Positions 33,419 through 41,850 of a stretch of 64,000 bases of DNA are shown piece by piece (position 1 is the first letter of the stretch; every line of letters starts with the position of its first letter). The translations under genes and the position numbers were made by a program. The stretch is taken from NCBI RefSeq assembly GCF_014652315.1, contig NZ_BMYO01000002.1, forward strand, positions 372,001 to 436,000, in the 5' to 3' direction. Below the pieces are notes generated by a model. The model was not told the origin of the DNA, made no database searches, and saw only the letters and a program-made list of their open reading frames with translations. The stretch comes from Jeongeupia chitinilytica. GTDB lineage: Bacteria; Pseudomonadota; Gammaproteobacteria; Burkholderiales; Chitinibacteraceae.

Positions 33419-34483
33419 ATGAAAGTTCTGATTCTGCCTGGTGATGGCATTGGTCCCGAAATTGTCGCGCAGGCGAAGAAGGTCCTGAACGCGCTGCAGA
33501 AGGATGGTCTGGACATCGAGCTGTCCGAAGCACCACTGGGTGGCGCAGCCTACGACGCCTACGGTGCACCGTATCCGGAGTTCACCCAGAAGCTGGCACG
33601 CGAAGCCGACGCGATCCTGCTCGGCGCCGTCGGCGGCCCGCAGTACGACCAGCTCGACCGGCCGCTGCGCCCCGAACGCGGCCTGCTGGGCATCCGCAAG
33701 GACCTGAACCTGTTTGCCAACCTGCGCCCGGCGATCCTGTACCCGGAACTGGCGAATGCGTCGACGCTGAAGCCGGAAGTGGTCAGCGGCCTCGACATCC
33801 TGATCGTGCGCGAACTGACCGGTGACATCTACTTCGGCCAGCCGCGCGGGATCCGCGTCAACGACGCCGGCGAGCGCGAAGGCTTCAACACGATGCTGTA
33901 TTCGGAAAGCGAAGTGCGCCGGATCGCCCACGTTGCGTTCCGTGCGGCGCAGAAGCGCGGCAAGAATCTGTGTTCGGTCGACAAGGCCAACGTGCTCGAG
34001 ACGACGGAGTTCTGGAAGGAAATCATGACCGACGTCGCCAAGGAGTACCCGGACGTCGAACTCAGCCACATGTATGTCGACAACGCCGCGATGCAGCTGG
34101 TGCGCGCGCCGAAGCAGTTCGACGTGATGGTGACCGGCAACATCTTCGGCGACATCCTGTCTGATCAGGCATCGATGCTGACCGGCTCGATCGGCATGCT
34201 GCCGTCGGCGTCGCTCGACCAGAACGGCAAGGGCCTGTACGAGCCGAGCCACGGTTCGGCTCCGGACATCGCCGGCAAGGACATTGCCAACCCGCTGGCG
34301 ACCATCCTCTCGGCCGCGATGATGCTGCGCTACAGCCTGAACAACGAAGCGGCTGCCGTCCGGGTCGAAAACGCGGTCAAGGCCGTGCTCGCCCAAGGGC
34401 TGCGTACCGCCGACATCTACGAAGCCGGGACGACCAAGGTCAGCTGCTCGCAGATGGGCGATGCGGTTGTTGCCGCGCTGTAA
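33419..34483 (+). CDS. leuB: 3-isopropylmalate dehydrogenase
   Basis: This 354-residue NAD-dependent enzyme oxidises and decarboxylates 3-isopropylmalate. Motifs are LPGDGIGPEI, RPERGLLGIRKDLNLFANLRP, VRELTGDIYFGQPRG, the catalytic region DKANVLETTEFWKEI, and MLTGSIGMLPSASL with GSAPDIAGKDIANPLA. It has its own short upstream gap and a following terminator. The other leu genes end at 31582. Confidence 0.96.
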   Translation: MKVLILPGDGIGPEIVAQAKKVLNALQKDGLDIELSEAPLGGAAYDAYGAPYPEFTQKLAREADAILLGAVGGPQYDQLDRPLRPERGLLGIRKDLNLFANLRPAILYPELANASTLKPEVVSGLDILIVRELTGDIYFGQPRGIRVNDAGEREGFNTMLYSESEVRRIAHVAFRAAQKRGKNLCSVDKANVLETTEFWKEIMTDVAKEYPDVELSHMYVDNAAMQLVRAPKQFDVMVTGNIFGDILSDQASMLTGSIGMLPSASLDQNGKGLYEPSHGSAPDIAGKDIANPLATILSAAMMLRYSLNNEAAAVRVENAVKAVLAQGLRTADIYEAGTTKVSCSQMGDAVVAAL

Positions 34484-34502
34484 ACACCGTCGTTGGGCAA
34501 TG

Positions 34503-34534
34503 GAAAAGGCACCGGATCCGGTGCCTTTTTTGTT
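34503..34534 (+). terminator. Intrinsic terminator after leuB
   Basis: AAAAGGCACCGGATCCGGTGCCTTTT is a near-perfect inverted repeat ending in TTTTTTG, about 20 bp after the leuB stop. It also faces the convergent aldo/keto reductase gene. Confidence 0.88.
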
Positions 34535-34548
34535 TCCGGTGTCGGCGA

Positions 34549-35652
34549 TTAGCTCACGCCACTGCCGCTGCCGCTGACCAGTACGTTGGCGTGGTAGCCG
34601 TCGGGCTTGTCGCCGACGGTGGCGCCGCCATAGAGCATGCCCTGCATGGTGTTGGTGAAAAAGTAGTAAGGGAAGGGCTGGGGCGGCGCGCTGGCCTCGT
34701 CAAGGCGCTGGCGCAGTTCGACGGGCAGCTCGAAATCCAGTGCCTGCAGGTTGGACTTGAGCTGCTCCGGGCGGCTGGCGCCGACGGTGACGCTACTCAC
34801 CGCCGGACGATGGGCAACCCAGTTCAGCGCCACCTGGTTCATCGGCCGGTCGAGCTGCCGGGCGACGTCCTCCAGTGCCGCGACGATCTGCCAGTTCCGC
34901 TCGCTCAGGTGCTGGAAGGCCGGGTTGCCGCTGTCCTGCATCGTCGCCAGCCGGCCGCTGGTCGCGTCCCCTTGGCGGTACTTGCCCGACAACAGCCCGC
35001 TGGCGAGCGGGCTCCAGGTGGCCAGTCCCATGCCCAGTTCGATGGCAAGCCGGGTGTACTCGTGTTCGAGGTTGCGTTCGACCAGCGAATACTGCAGTTG
35101 CAGTGCGGTGACCGGTTCGAGGCCGCGCCATTCGGCCAGCGTCTGGAGTCGTGCGGCGTACCACGCCGGCACGTCGGACAGCCCGAGATGGCGGACCTTG
35201 CCGTCACGGACCAGATCGTTCAGCGTGCGGATGACTTCATCGGCCGGGGTGATCTGGTCCCAGACGTGCAGGTAAAGTACGTCGAGATAGTCGGTGCCAA
35301 GGCGGCGCAGCGAGCCTTCGACGGCTTGCAGGATGTGCTTGCGGCCATTGCCGCCACCGTTGGCGTTGCGATTGCCCAGATTGAAGCCGAACTTGCTGGC
35401 GAGCACGACCTGATCGCGTGCTCGGCGTGTGGCGATGAACTCGCCCAGCCAGGCTTCGCTGGTACCGTTGGTGTAGGCGTCGGCGGTATCGATGAAGTTG
35501 CCGCCGGCGTCCAGATACAGGTCGAACACTTGGCGGGCCGCTTCCTTGTCGGCGCCCCAGCCCCATTCGGTACCAAAGGTCATGGTGCCCAGGGACAGGC
35601 GGCTGACGCGCAGGCCGCTGCGGCCCAGGGTGTAATAGTGATCGATCGACAT
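34549..35652 (-). CDS. Aldo/keto reductase
   Basis: This 367-residue NADPH-dependent oxidoreductase of the AKR superfamily resembles YajO/YghZ-type or Kv-beta-like members. Motifs are YYTLGRSGLRVSRLSLGTM, FIDTADAYTNGTSEAWLG (catalytic Asp and Tyr), VVLASKFGFNLG (catalytic Lys), YLDVLYLHVWD (His) and LQYSLVERNLEHEY. The substrate is unknown. I chose the ATG at 35652 for MSIDHYYTLG, which has a CGGAG SD. That SD lies inside a long inverted repeat (35656-35721), so translation may be controlled by RNA structure. Confidence 0.9.
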   Translation of the reverse strand: MSIDHYYTLGRSGLRVSRLSLGTMTFGTEWGWGADKEAARQVFDLYLDAGGNFIDTADAYTNGTSEAWLGEFIATRRARDQVVLASKFGFNLGNRNANGGGNGRKHILQAVEGSLRRLGTDYLDVLYLHVWDQITPADEVIRTLNDLVRDGKVRHLGLSDVPAWYAARLQTLAEWRGLEPVTALQLQYSLVERNLEHEYTRLAIELGMGLATWSPLASGLLSGKYRQGDATSGRLATMQDSGNPAFQHLSERNWQIVAALEDVARQLDRPMNQVALNWVAHRPAVSSVTVGASRPEQLKSNLQALDFELPVELRQRLDEASAPPQPFPYYFFTNTMQGMLYGGATVGDKPDGYHANVLVSGSGSGVS

Positions 35653-35655
35653 GCA

Positions 35656-35721
35656 GGAACTCCGGTGGTGTGAACGGCGCCGAGCCATGATTTCATGGTG
35701 CTTTCGGCATATCGGAGTTCC
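35656..35721 (-). promoter_or_regulatory. Structured 5' leader that can sequester the SD of the aldo/keto reductase
   Basis: In the minus-strand RNA, GGAACTCCG (35713-35721) is fully complementary to CGGAGTTCC (35656-35664), which contains the SD. Nested inside are GCCGA/TCGGC and the hairpin CCATGA-AA-TCATGG. Together these form a three-level fold around a 48-base interior. The fold would hide the SD and the region before the ATG. No known riboswitch consensus is evident, and chance remains possible. Confidence 0.4.
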
Positions 35722-35883
35722 AGCTTAGATCTGGCTGATTCAAATGGAAGCGTTAGGGCAGGGCCGCTGGACAGCCGGTCTGCCCCGCCTTTGGGTGTGA
35801 ACCAGAAGCAGGCAGATGAAGGGCCGACGGATGCATGACCGACGGTCGCAGTGCCTGTCGGCGAGGGTTGTCCTGATTGCAGG

Positions 35884-36945
35884 CTATCCGCGTGCTTGCC
35901 GCTGCAAGGCTGCGATCAGTTCGGGAAAGCGCGGGTCCGGATGCAGCGATGCGAGGCGCCAGCGCTGCGGGAGCTGCTCCGCCCATTCGTCGCCATTGCC
36001 GATCAGGTGCTGCAGGTTGGCAAACGCCGCGTCGTAGCGCCCGGCAAGCGCCCAGGCTTCGGCAGCCAGCAGCGAAAACCAAGGGTCGATGTCCCGTCCC
36101 CGTTCGTAATGCACGGCCCAGTCACCGAACTCGTCGGGGCTCATTGCTTTTGCGGATTCGGCTGGCAACGAAGCACTGAAGGCGCGGTAGCTCGCTACTT
36201 CGACGAAGCCGGTTGCACGTGCGAGCGCACGGGATTCCCGGTTGTTGGCAAGGCAGTGCCAGCCGATGCTGGTCACGCCCCGGGCGGCCAGTAGCGCGAG
36301 GGTCTGTCGCACCATCTGCCGCGCCAGTCCCTGCCGCCGGCAGGCGGTGTCCACCCAGACGCCGATTTCGCCGCGCTCGCCGGCGATCACGTCGCTCAGG
36401 CAGACGGCAACGACCGTGTCCGTCGCGAGTAGGGCGTAACCGGAGTTGCAGGCTACGGCTTCTGCGACATCACTATCGCGCTCCCGTGCGAACCAGTCGT
36501 CGAGCAGGTCGCGATCCGATACGGTCAGATGCTGAAGTCCCGCGAGGCTGAGCTCGAGTTGCCGATAGCGGGCGTCGGCGGCGACCGCCGCGCAGTCAGG
36601 CGCGAGCATCTGCCGTGCCGCGACGCGTTCGTGGCGCCGGGCAAACCGGTTGCTCAGGATGGCGGGAAAGTGCGCCTCCCAGCGGTCCGGTGCGTAGATC
36701 AGGTAGGCTGTTGGCGGAATCAGCCGGCCAAGCGATTGAAGTCCTGTTACTGCGTCGGGATTCCCGACCAGATACCAGCCTTCGGGGCCGTCGAGCAGCG
36801 CGACGTTCGGTTGTCGGACATCGTCGACCCAGACGTCGCCGGGGACCTCTGCTGCAAGGACCGCAGCAACCGAGAGGTGAATGTCGGCGAACGCCGCGAA
36901 CAGCGGCTGTGCGATGCGGTACTGGGTCTTGGAAAGCGGAACCAT
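35884..36945 (-). CDS. GNAT-family acetyltransferase with helical C-terminal extension
   Basis: This is a 353-residue protein. The acetyl-CoA-binding GNAT core lies at about residues 130-250 (IGVWVDTACRRQGLARQMVR holds the R/Q-x-x-G-x-A motif, then NNRESRALARATGFVEV). The N-terminal part (residues 1-120; VDDVRQPNVALLDGPEGWYLVGN) resembles the PF12746-type GNAT arrangement. The C-terminal 90 residues (WFSLLAAEAWALAGRYDAAFANLQHLI) look like a TPR-type helical pair. The substrate is unknown. It is a single gene flanked by 231-bp and 244-bp gaps with no further ORF that I would support. Confidence 0.75.
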   Translation of the reverse strand: MVPLSKTQYRIAQPLFAAFADIHLSVAAVLAAEVPGDVWVDDVRQPNVALLDGPEGWYLVGNPDAVTGLQSLGRLIPPTAYLIYAPDRWEAHFPAILSNRFARRHERVAARQMLAPDCAAVAADARYRQLELSLAGLQHLTVSDRDLLDDWFARERDSDVAEAVACNSGYALLATDTVVAVCLSDVIAGERGEIGVWVDTACRRQGLARQMVRQTLALLAARGVTSIGWHCLANNRESRALARATGFVEVASYRAFSASLPAESAKAMSPDEFGDWAVHYERGRDIDPWFSLLAAEAWALAGRYDAAFANLQHLIGNGDEWAEQLPQRWRLASLHPDPRFPELIAALQRQARG

Positions 36946-37131
36946 GCGACTCCTGCGGGATGTGGGGGGACGAGCGGTGAGCTACCGGTACGAGCGCTGC
37001 AGACATGCAGTCTCCGGTCCTGTGCCGGCAGAGACAAGATCTTGCGGCAGGCTGCGCAGGCATTCACCAAGGCGGGCAAAGTAGCGGCGCTCCGGATTGG
37101 CGCAGGCATGGGTGAATCGCCCCAAGTGAAT

Positions 37132-37171
37132 TACAATAGCGCCATCCCCAAAGGGCGCGCAGGCGCCCTTT
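37132..37171 (+). promoter_or_regulatory. Promoter -10 and 5'-end hairpin before the Asd-like gene
   Basis: TACAAT (37132-37137) is a good -10. About 12 bases further, AAAGGGCGC (37150-37158) pairs with GCGCCCTTT (37163-37171) around a GCAG loop, and TT follows. The hairpin would lie at the very 5' end of the mRNA and could stabilise it or attenuate transcription. The SD GGAGG follows at 37181-37185. Confidence 0.4.
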
Positions 37172-37189
37172 TCCCATTCTGGAGGTTTC

Positions 37190-38140
37190 ATGGCTCATCT
37201 TACCCTTGGCGTGCTCGGCGCCACTTCCTCGCTCGGTCAGGCGCTGCTCGACGTGATCACCGACAGCCCGCTGCGTCTGGCGGCGCTGTATCCGCTGACC
37301 ATGAGCGACGACGAAGGGCTGGTCGAGTTCCGCGGTGAAGACCATCCGGAGTTCAACGTCGAGGATTTCGAATGGACGCAGCTGCGCGTGCTGGTCAACA
37401 CCGTGCCGGACGTCAATGCGGTGCTCGACGAGGCGGCGAAGGCCGGCGTCATCGTCATCGACCTGACCGGTGCAAATCCGCCCGGCGGCAAGCTGGCCAA
37501 GGGGCAGGTACTGTCGCTGCCGGACCCGTTCGCGCAGCAACTGGCAACGCTGGTCGCGCCACTGGCAGAGCTCGGTGAGGTCACTCAGGTGACGGTGACC
37601 GGCTTGCTGTCGGTGTCGACCGAGGGGCAGGCGGGCATCGATGCGCTGTCGGGCCAGACGCGCGCGCTGTTTGCGCAGACCGAGCACGAGACCGCGGTCT
37701 ACCCGAAGCGGATTGCCTACAACGTGCTTGGCGGCTTCGGTGCGCCGGACGAGAGCGGCGCAACGCTCGAGGAAAACGCCGCGCTGGCGCTGCTCAAAAA
37801 ACAGTTGCCGGGCGACTGCGCAATCGACGTGACCTGCGTGCGCACGCCGCACTTCTTCGGCCATGGTGCCAGCGTGACCGTACGTTTCTCGGCACCGGTC
37901 GAGCAGGATGCCGTCGTCGCGGCCCTCAAGGCGGGCGAGCGCGTTTTCCTGCTGCAGGTGGCCGGTGAAGCCGGCATTGCCGCGAGCCAGGACGCTGTCG
38001 GCGGTGACAAGGTCTGGGTCAGCCGGTTGCGCTTTGCCGCCGATGGCCGCGGCGTGACGCTGTGGAGCGTGGCCGACAACACCCGCCTGCCGGCGCTGGC
38101 GGTCCTGCAGCTGCTGACACTGATTGCCGCCAAAGAGTAA
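37190..38140 (+). CDS. Aspartate-semialdehyde-dehydrogenase-like protein (USG-1 type, lacking the catalytic Cys)
   Basis: This 316-residue protein has the ASADH fold: LGVLGATSSLGQALLDVI (Rossmann), VLVNTVPDVNAVLDEAAKAG, VIDLTGANPPGG, IAYNVLGGFG and TCVRTPHFFGHGASVTVRF. Where true ASADH has S-G-N-C with the nucleophilic Cys, this has VTVTGLLSVSTEGQAG, with no Cys. It is therefore probably not an active dehydrogenase and matches the USG-1 group found beside asd/leuB in proteobacteria. Its function is unknown. tex begins five bases after its stop. Confidence 0.82.
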   Translation: MAHLTLGVLGATSSLGQALLDVITDSPLRLAALYPLTMSDDEGLVEFRGEDHPEFNVEDFEWTQLRVLVNTVPDVNAVLDEAAKAGVIVIDLTGANPPGGKLAKGQVLSLPDPFAQQLATLVAPLAELGEVTQVTVTGLLSVSTEGQAGIDALSGQTRALFAQTEHETAVYPKRIAYNVLGGFGAPDESGATLEENAALALLKKQLPGDCAIDVTCVRTPHFFGHGASVTVRFSAPVEQDAVVAALKAGERVFLLQVAGEAGIAASQDAVGGDKVWVSRLRFAADGRGVTLWSVADNTRLPALAVLQLLTLIAAKE

Positions 38141-38145
38141 ACGCC

Positions 38146-40422
38146 ATGCTGCCGCCGATCTCGCACCGAATCGCCACCGAACTCCATTGCCGCCCGGCGC
38201 AGGTCGATGCGGCAATGCAGCTGCTCGACGATGGCGCTACCGTGCCTTTCGTCGCCCGCTATCGCAAGGAGGCCACCGGCGGGCTCGACGACACGCAATT
38301 GCGGACCTTGCACGAGCGACTGCAGTATCTGCGCGAGCTCGAGGCCCGGCGCGCGAGCGTGATCGCCAGCGTCGACGAGCAGGGCAAACTGACGCCGGCA
38401 CTGCTGGGCCAACTGCAGGGTGCCGATAACAAGCAGCGGCTCGAAGACCTGTACCTGCCGTACAAGCCCAAGCGCCGTACCAAGGCGCAGATTGCCCGCG
38501 AAGCCGGGCTGGCACCGCTGGCCGCCGCCTTGCTGGCCGATTCGGCGCTGGTACCCGAACAGCTTGCGCTCGGCTATCTCAATGCCGAAATCGGCGATGC
38601 CAGGGCGGCACTCGACGGGGCAAGGGCGATCCTGATGGAGCAGTTTGCCGAGGATGCCGAGCTGATCGGCAGTTTGCGCGACCATGTCCGGACCACCGGC
38701 GTGGTGAAGACTGCGGTGCTCGAAGGCAAGGCCGAGACGGGGGCCAAGTTTGCCGACTATTTCGAATTCGAAGAGAAGCTGGCAACAATGCCGTCGCATC
38801 GCGTGCTCGCCGTGTTGCGCGGACGCGCCGAGGGTGTACTCGGCTTTACGCTGGCGCTGCCGGATGACGAACCGGTCTGCGAGTTGCGGATCGCCCGGCG
38901 TTTCGGCATCGCCAATCGCGATCGGGCTGCCGACAAATGGCTGACCGATACGGTCCGGCTGACCTGGCGGGCCAAGGTGTTCCCGAGTCTGGAAACCGAA
39001 ATCGTCGGCGAGCTGCGCGAGCGTGCCGAGGCGGATGCGATCCGGGTTTTCGCCAGCAACCTCAAGGACTTGCTGCTGGCTGCACCGGCCGGGCCGCGCG
39101 CAACGATGGGGCTCGATCCGGGGCTGCGTACCGGGGTGAAGGTCGCGGTGGTCGATGCCACCGGCAAGTTGCTCGACACGGCGACGATCTATCCGCACGA
39201 GCCACGGCGTGACTGGCAAGGCGCGCTGGCGACACTGGCGTCCCTGGCGGTCAGGCACAAGGTCGAACTGATCGCGATCGGCAACGGTACGGCGAGCCGG
39301 GAAACCGACAAGCTCGCCGCCGAGCTGATGCGTGCACGGCCGGAGCTCGGCCTGACCAAGCTGGTGGTGTCGGAAGCCGGGGCGTCGGTGTATTCGGCGT
39401 CCGAGCTGGCGGCAAAGGAGTTCCCGGCGCTCGATGTCAGCCTGCGTGGTGCGGTATCGATTGCCCGGCGCCTGCAGGATCCGCTGGCCGAACTCGTCAA
39501 GATCGACCCGAAGGCCATCGGTGTCGGCCAGTACCAGCACGACGTCAATCAGGCCGGGCTGGCCCGCTCGCTCGAGGCGGTCATCGAGGATTGCGTCAAT
39601 GCCGTGGGTGTCGACGTGAACACCGCCTCGGCGTCGCTGCTGGGTCGTGTTTCCGGGCTGAGTCAGGTGCTGGCGGCAAACATCGTTGATTACCGCGACA
39701 CGCACGGTGCGTTTGCCGACCGCAAGGCTTTGCTCAAGGTGCCGCGACTGGGCGACAAGACCTTCGAGCAGGCGGCCGGCTTTCTGCGCATCATGAATGG
39801 GCGCAATCCGCTGGACGCGTCGGCGGTGCACCCGGAGTCGTATCCGCTGGTCGAGACCATCGTGGCCCGGGTTCGACGCGAGGTGAGGGCGGTCATCGGC
39901 GATGCTGCAACGTTGCGCGGGCTGAACCCGGCCGATTTCACCGATGCGCGTTTTGGCCTGCCGACGGTGCGTGACGTGATCGCCGAGCTGGAGAAGCCCG
40001 GCCGCGATCCGCGGCCGGAGTTCAGGACGGCACGCTTTGCCGATGGCGTCGAGGCGCTCAAGGACCTGCGGCCGGAAATGGTGCTCGAAGGTGTCGTGAC
40101 CAATGTGACCAATTTCGGCGCATTCGTCGACATCGGCGTACATCAGGACGGGCTGGTCCACATTTCGGCGCTGGCGAACCGCTTCGTCAAGGATCCTCGC
40201 GAGGTGGTCAAGGCCGGTGATGTGGTGCGGGTCAAGGTGCTCGAGGTGGATGTTCAACGGCGCAGGGTGGCGTTGACGATGCGGCTTGGCGATGCGGTGA
40301 ACGCCGGCACGGTGACAAGCGAGGGCAGCCGGCCTGCCAGGCAGCGATTGCCGAAGCATGATGCGCCGGCGTCCACCGGGGCCATGGCCTCGGCGCTGGC
40401 CGGCCTCAAACTCAAACGCTGA
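38146..40422 (+). CDS. tex: Transcription accessory protein Tex
   Basis: This 758-residue RNA-binding protein affects transcription and RNA turnover. It has the N-terminal Tex domain (VPFVARYRKEATGGLDDTQL), the YqgF-like central domain (TMGLDPGLRTGVKVAVVDATG), HhH motifs (VNTASASLLGRVSGLSQVLA, LGDKTFEQAAGFLRI) and a C-terminal S1 domain (LEGVVTNVTNFGAFVDIGVH). Order and length are standard. It starts five bases after the Asd-like gene. Confidence 0.95.
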   Translation: MLPPISHRIATELHCRPAQVDAAMQLLDDGATVPFVARYRKEATGGLDDTQLRTLHERLQYLRELEARRASVIASVDEQGKLTPALLGQLQGADNKQRLEDLYLPYKPKRRTKAQIAREAGLAPLAAALLADSALVPEQLALGYLNAEIGDARAALDGARAILMEQFAEDAELIGSLRDHVRTTGVVKTAVLEGKAETGAKFADYFEFEEKLATMPSHRVLAVLRGRAEGVLGFTLALPDDEPVCELRIARRFGIANRDRAADKWLTDTVRLTWRAKVFPSLETEIVGELRERAEADAIRVFASNLKDLLLAAPAGPRATMGLDPGLRTGVKVAVVDATGKLLDTATIYPHEPRRDWQGALATLASLAVRHKVELIAIGNGTASRETDKLAAELMRARPELGLTKLVVSEAGASVYSASELAAKEFPALDVSLRGAVSIARRLQDPLAELVKIDPKAIGVGQYQHDVNQAGLARSLEAVIEDCVNAVGVDVNTASASLLGRVSGLSQVLAANIVDYRDTHGAFADRKALLKVPRLGDKTFEQAAGFLRIMNGRNPLDASAVHPESYPLVETIVARVRREVRAVIGDAATLRGLNPADFTDARFGLPTVRDVIAELEKPGRDPRPEFRTARFADGVEALKDLRPEMVLEGVVTNVTNFGAFVDIGVHQDGLVHISALANRFVKDPREVVKAGDVVRVKVLEVDVQRRRVALTMRLGDAVNAGTVTSEGSRPARQRLPKHDAPASTGAMASALAGLKLKR

Positions 40423-40447
40423 GCGGTCGAACGCAGGTTTCGATAGC

Positions 40448-40480
40448 ACGAAAAAAAACCGGGCACGATGTGCCCGGTTC
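40448..40480 (-). terminator. Intrinsic terminator of the porin gene (bidirectional side for tex)
   Basis: AACCGGGCAC and GTGCCCGGTT form a 10-bp stem. On the minus strand TTTTTTTT follows, which marks it as the porin terminator. It lies about 30 bp beyond the porin stop and also after tex. Confidence 0.85.
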
Positions 40481-40507
40481 TGAAGTCTAGGAAGACGCTG
40501 GTCCGGC

Positions 40508-41614
40508 TTAGAAGTCGGTACGGAAACCGACCGACCAGGCAAAACCGTCCTGGCTGGCGTAGTCCGGCGTCAGCGAGCCCGAGTTGTTCTTGAACTTGCC
40601 CTTGTTGTCGTTGTTGACGTCAACCAGGTAGGTGTAGAAACGGGTCTGCTTGGTGGCGTAGTAGACCAGACCCAGCGAAGCCTGCTGGCCGCTGTTGTCG
40701 CTCACGCCCATCTGGTCCTGCGACCAGGCGTACACGCCCTGGACTTCGAACTGGCCGAACTTGTAGTTGCCGACCACGGCGTAGTTGTCCCAGTCCTGAC
40801 CGGCCTTGCTGTCGTCGCTGTTGACATGTTCCCAGCCGCCGCCCAGTTGCAGGCCGAAGTCGAACTTGTAGCCCAGAGCCAGGTTGGTCGCCCAGGTCGA
40901 CGCACCGCTGGTGGTGTTGGCCGCCTGGTCGGCCGATGCCAAGCCGGTAGCCTGGGTGAAGGTGCGGTTCTTCGCGTAGTAGTAGCCGAGGCCACCGACG
41001 AAGCCGTAGCCGCTGTACAGGGCCGAAGCGGCATAGATCGGCGACTCGCCGCCGTTCTGGGCGTTCTGGTCGAGGCCCCACGAACCGCGGACCTGGAAGC
41101 CGCTGAACACCGGCGAATCGTAGCTGACCGAGTTCTGCAGACGGCTGTTGAGCTGGGCGAACACGGCACCCTTGCCCTTGTAGTCGGCGGTGTCGGCGAA
41201 GTTGTCGAACAGGCTCGACAGGTCCGACGAGGTCAGCAGGGTCTTGTAGGCGCTGTCGTAGTTGCCGAAGCGCACGGTACCCCAGTCGCCCTGCCAGCCG
41301 CCGAAGGTGTTGCGGCCACCCCAGGTGGTGTTGCCGGTGCCGCCGTTGCCCGAGGTCTTGATGGCCGATTCGATCTGCCAGATCACCTTGCCGCCGATGT
41401 CGAGCTTGTCCGAGCCCTTGAAGCCGAAGCGCGACGACTGGTCGATCAGCTGGCCTTCGCCACGGTAGTCCTTGCTGACGCCGTTGACGGTGACGTCCTT
41501 GAGCTGGTCGTATTCGAGCGACTGGCGGATCGAGCCGTAGACAGTCACTTCTGCTGCAGCAAACTGAGCCACGAAAGCGGCGCCGAGGGCGGCGGCGATC
41601 AGGGTCTTCTTCAT
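40508..41614 (-). CDS. Outer-membrane porin (Gram-negative porin family, beta type)
   Basis: This 368-residue precursor has a signal peptide (MKKTLIAAALGAAFVAQFAAA) and mature start EVTVYGSIRQSLEY. It is a 16-strand trimeric porin by family. KVIWQIESAI and WGGRNTFGGWQGDWGTVRFG are the conserved L3-region signatures. It ends in Phe (VGFRTDF), as required for outer-membrane assembly. The SD is GGAGA. A 6-bp inverted repeat GCGATT/AATCGC (41791-41819) lies in the 236-bp gap upstream, which holds no gene. The solute is unknown. Confidence 0.92.
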   Translation of the reverse strand: MKKTLIAAALGAAFVAQFAAAEVTVYGSIRQSLEYDQLKDVTVNGVSKDYRGEGQLIDQSSRFGFKGSDKLDIGGKVIWQIESAIKTSGNGGTGNTTWGGRNTFGGWQGDWGTVRFGNYDSAYKTLLTSSDLSSLFDNFADTADYKGKGAVFAQLNSRLQNSVSYDSPVFSGFQVRGSWGLDQNAQNGGESPIYAASALYSGYGFVGGLGYYYAKNRTFTQATGLASADQAANTTSGASTWATNLALGYKFDFGLQLGGGWEHVNSDDSKAGQDWDNYAVVGNYKFGQFEVQGVYAWSQDQMGVSDNSGQQASLGLVYYATKQTRFYTYLVDVNNDNKGKFKNNSGSLTPDYASQDGFAWSVGFRTDF

Positions 41615-41850
41615 TACTTCACTCTCCTGTTGCGGAAAAGAGGCCTTGTGTAGCTGGCCTGTACTGTTGCCCCGCCAGGCGTCTCCGGGAGTCGGCGCAG
41701 GCAGGGCGATCGGGAATTCGGCGGTGAACGCTTGAGACTTACAGCTCGTGTTCGTTTTCTGTGCCGTTTCAGTACAGTGGAGTCTACGAGGCGATTATGT
41801 CTTTCACATTACAAATCGCCCTGATTGATCCGCAGGGGAGAGTGTGTATT

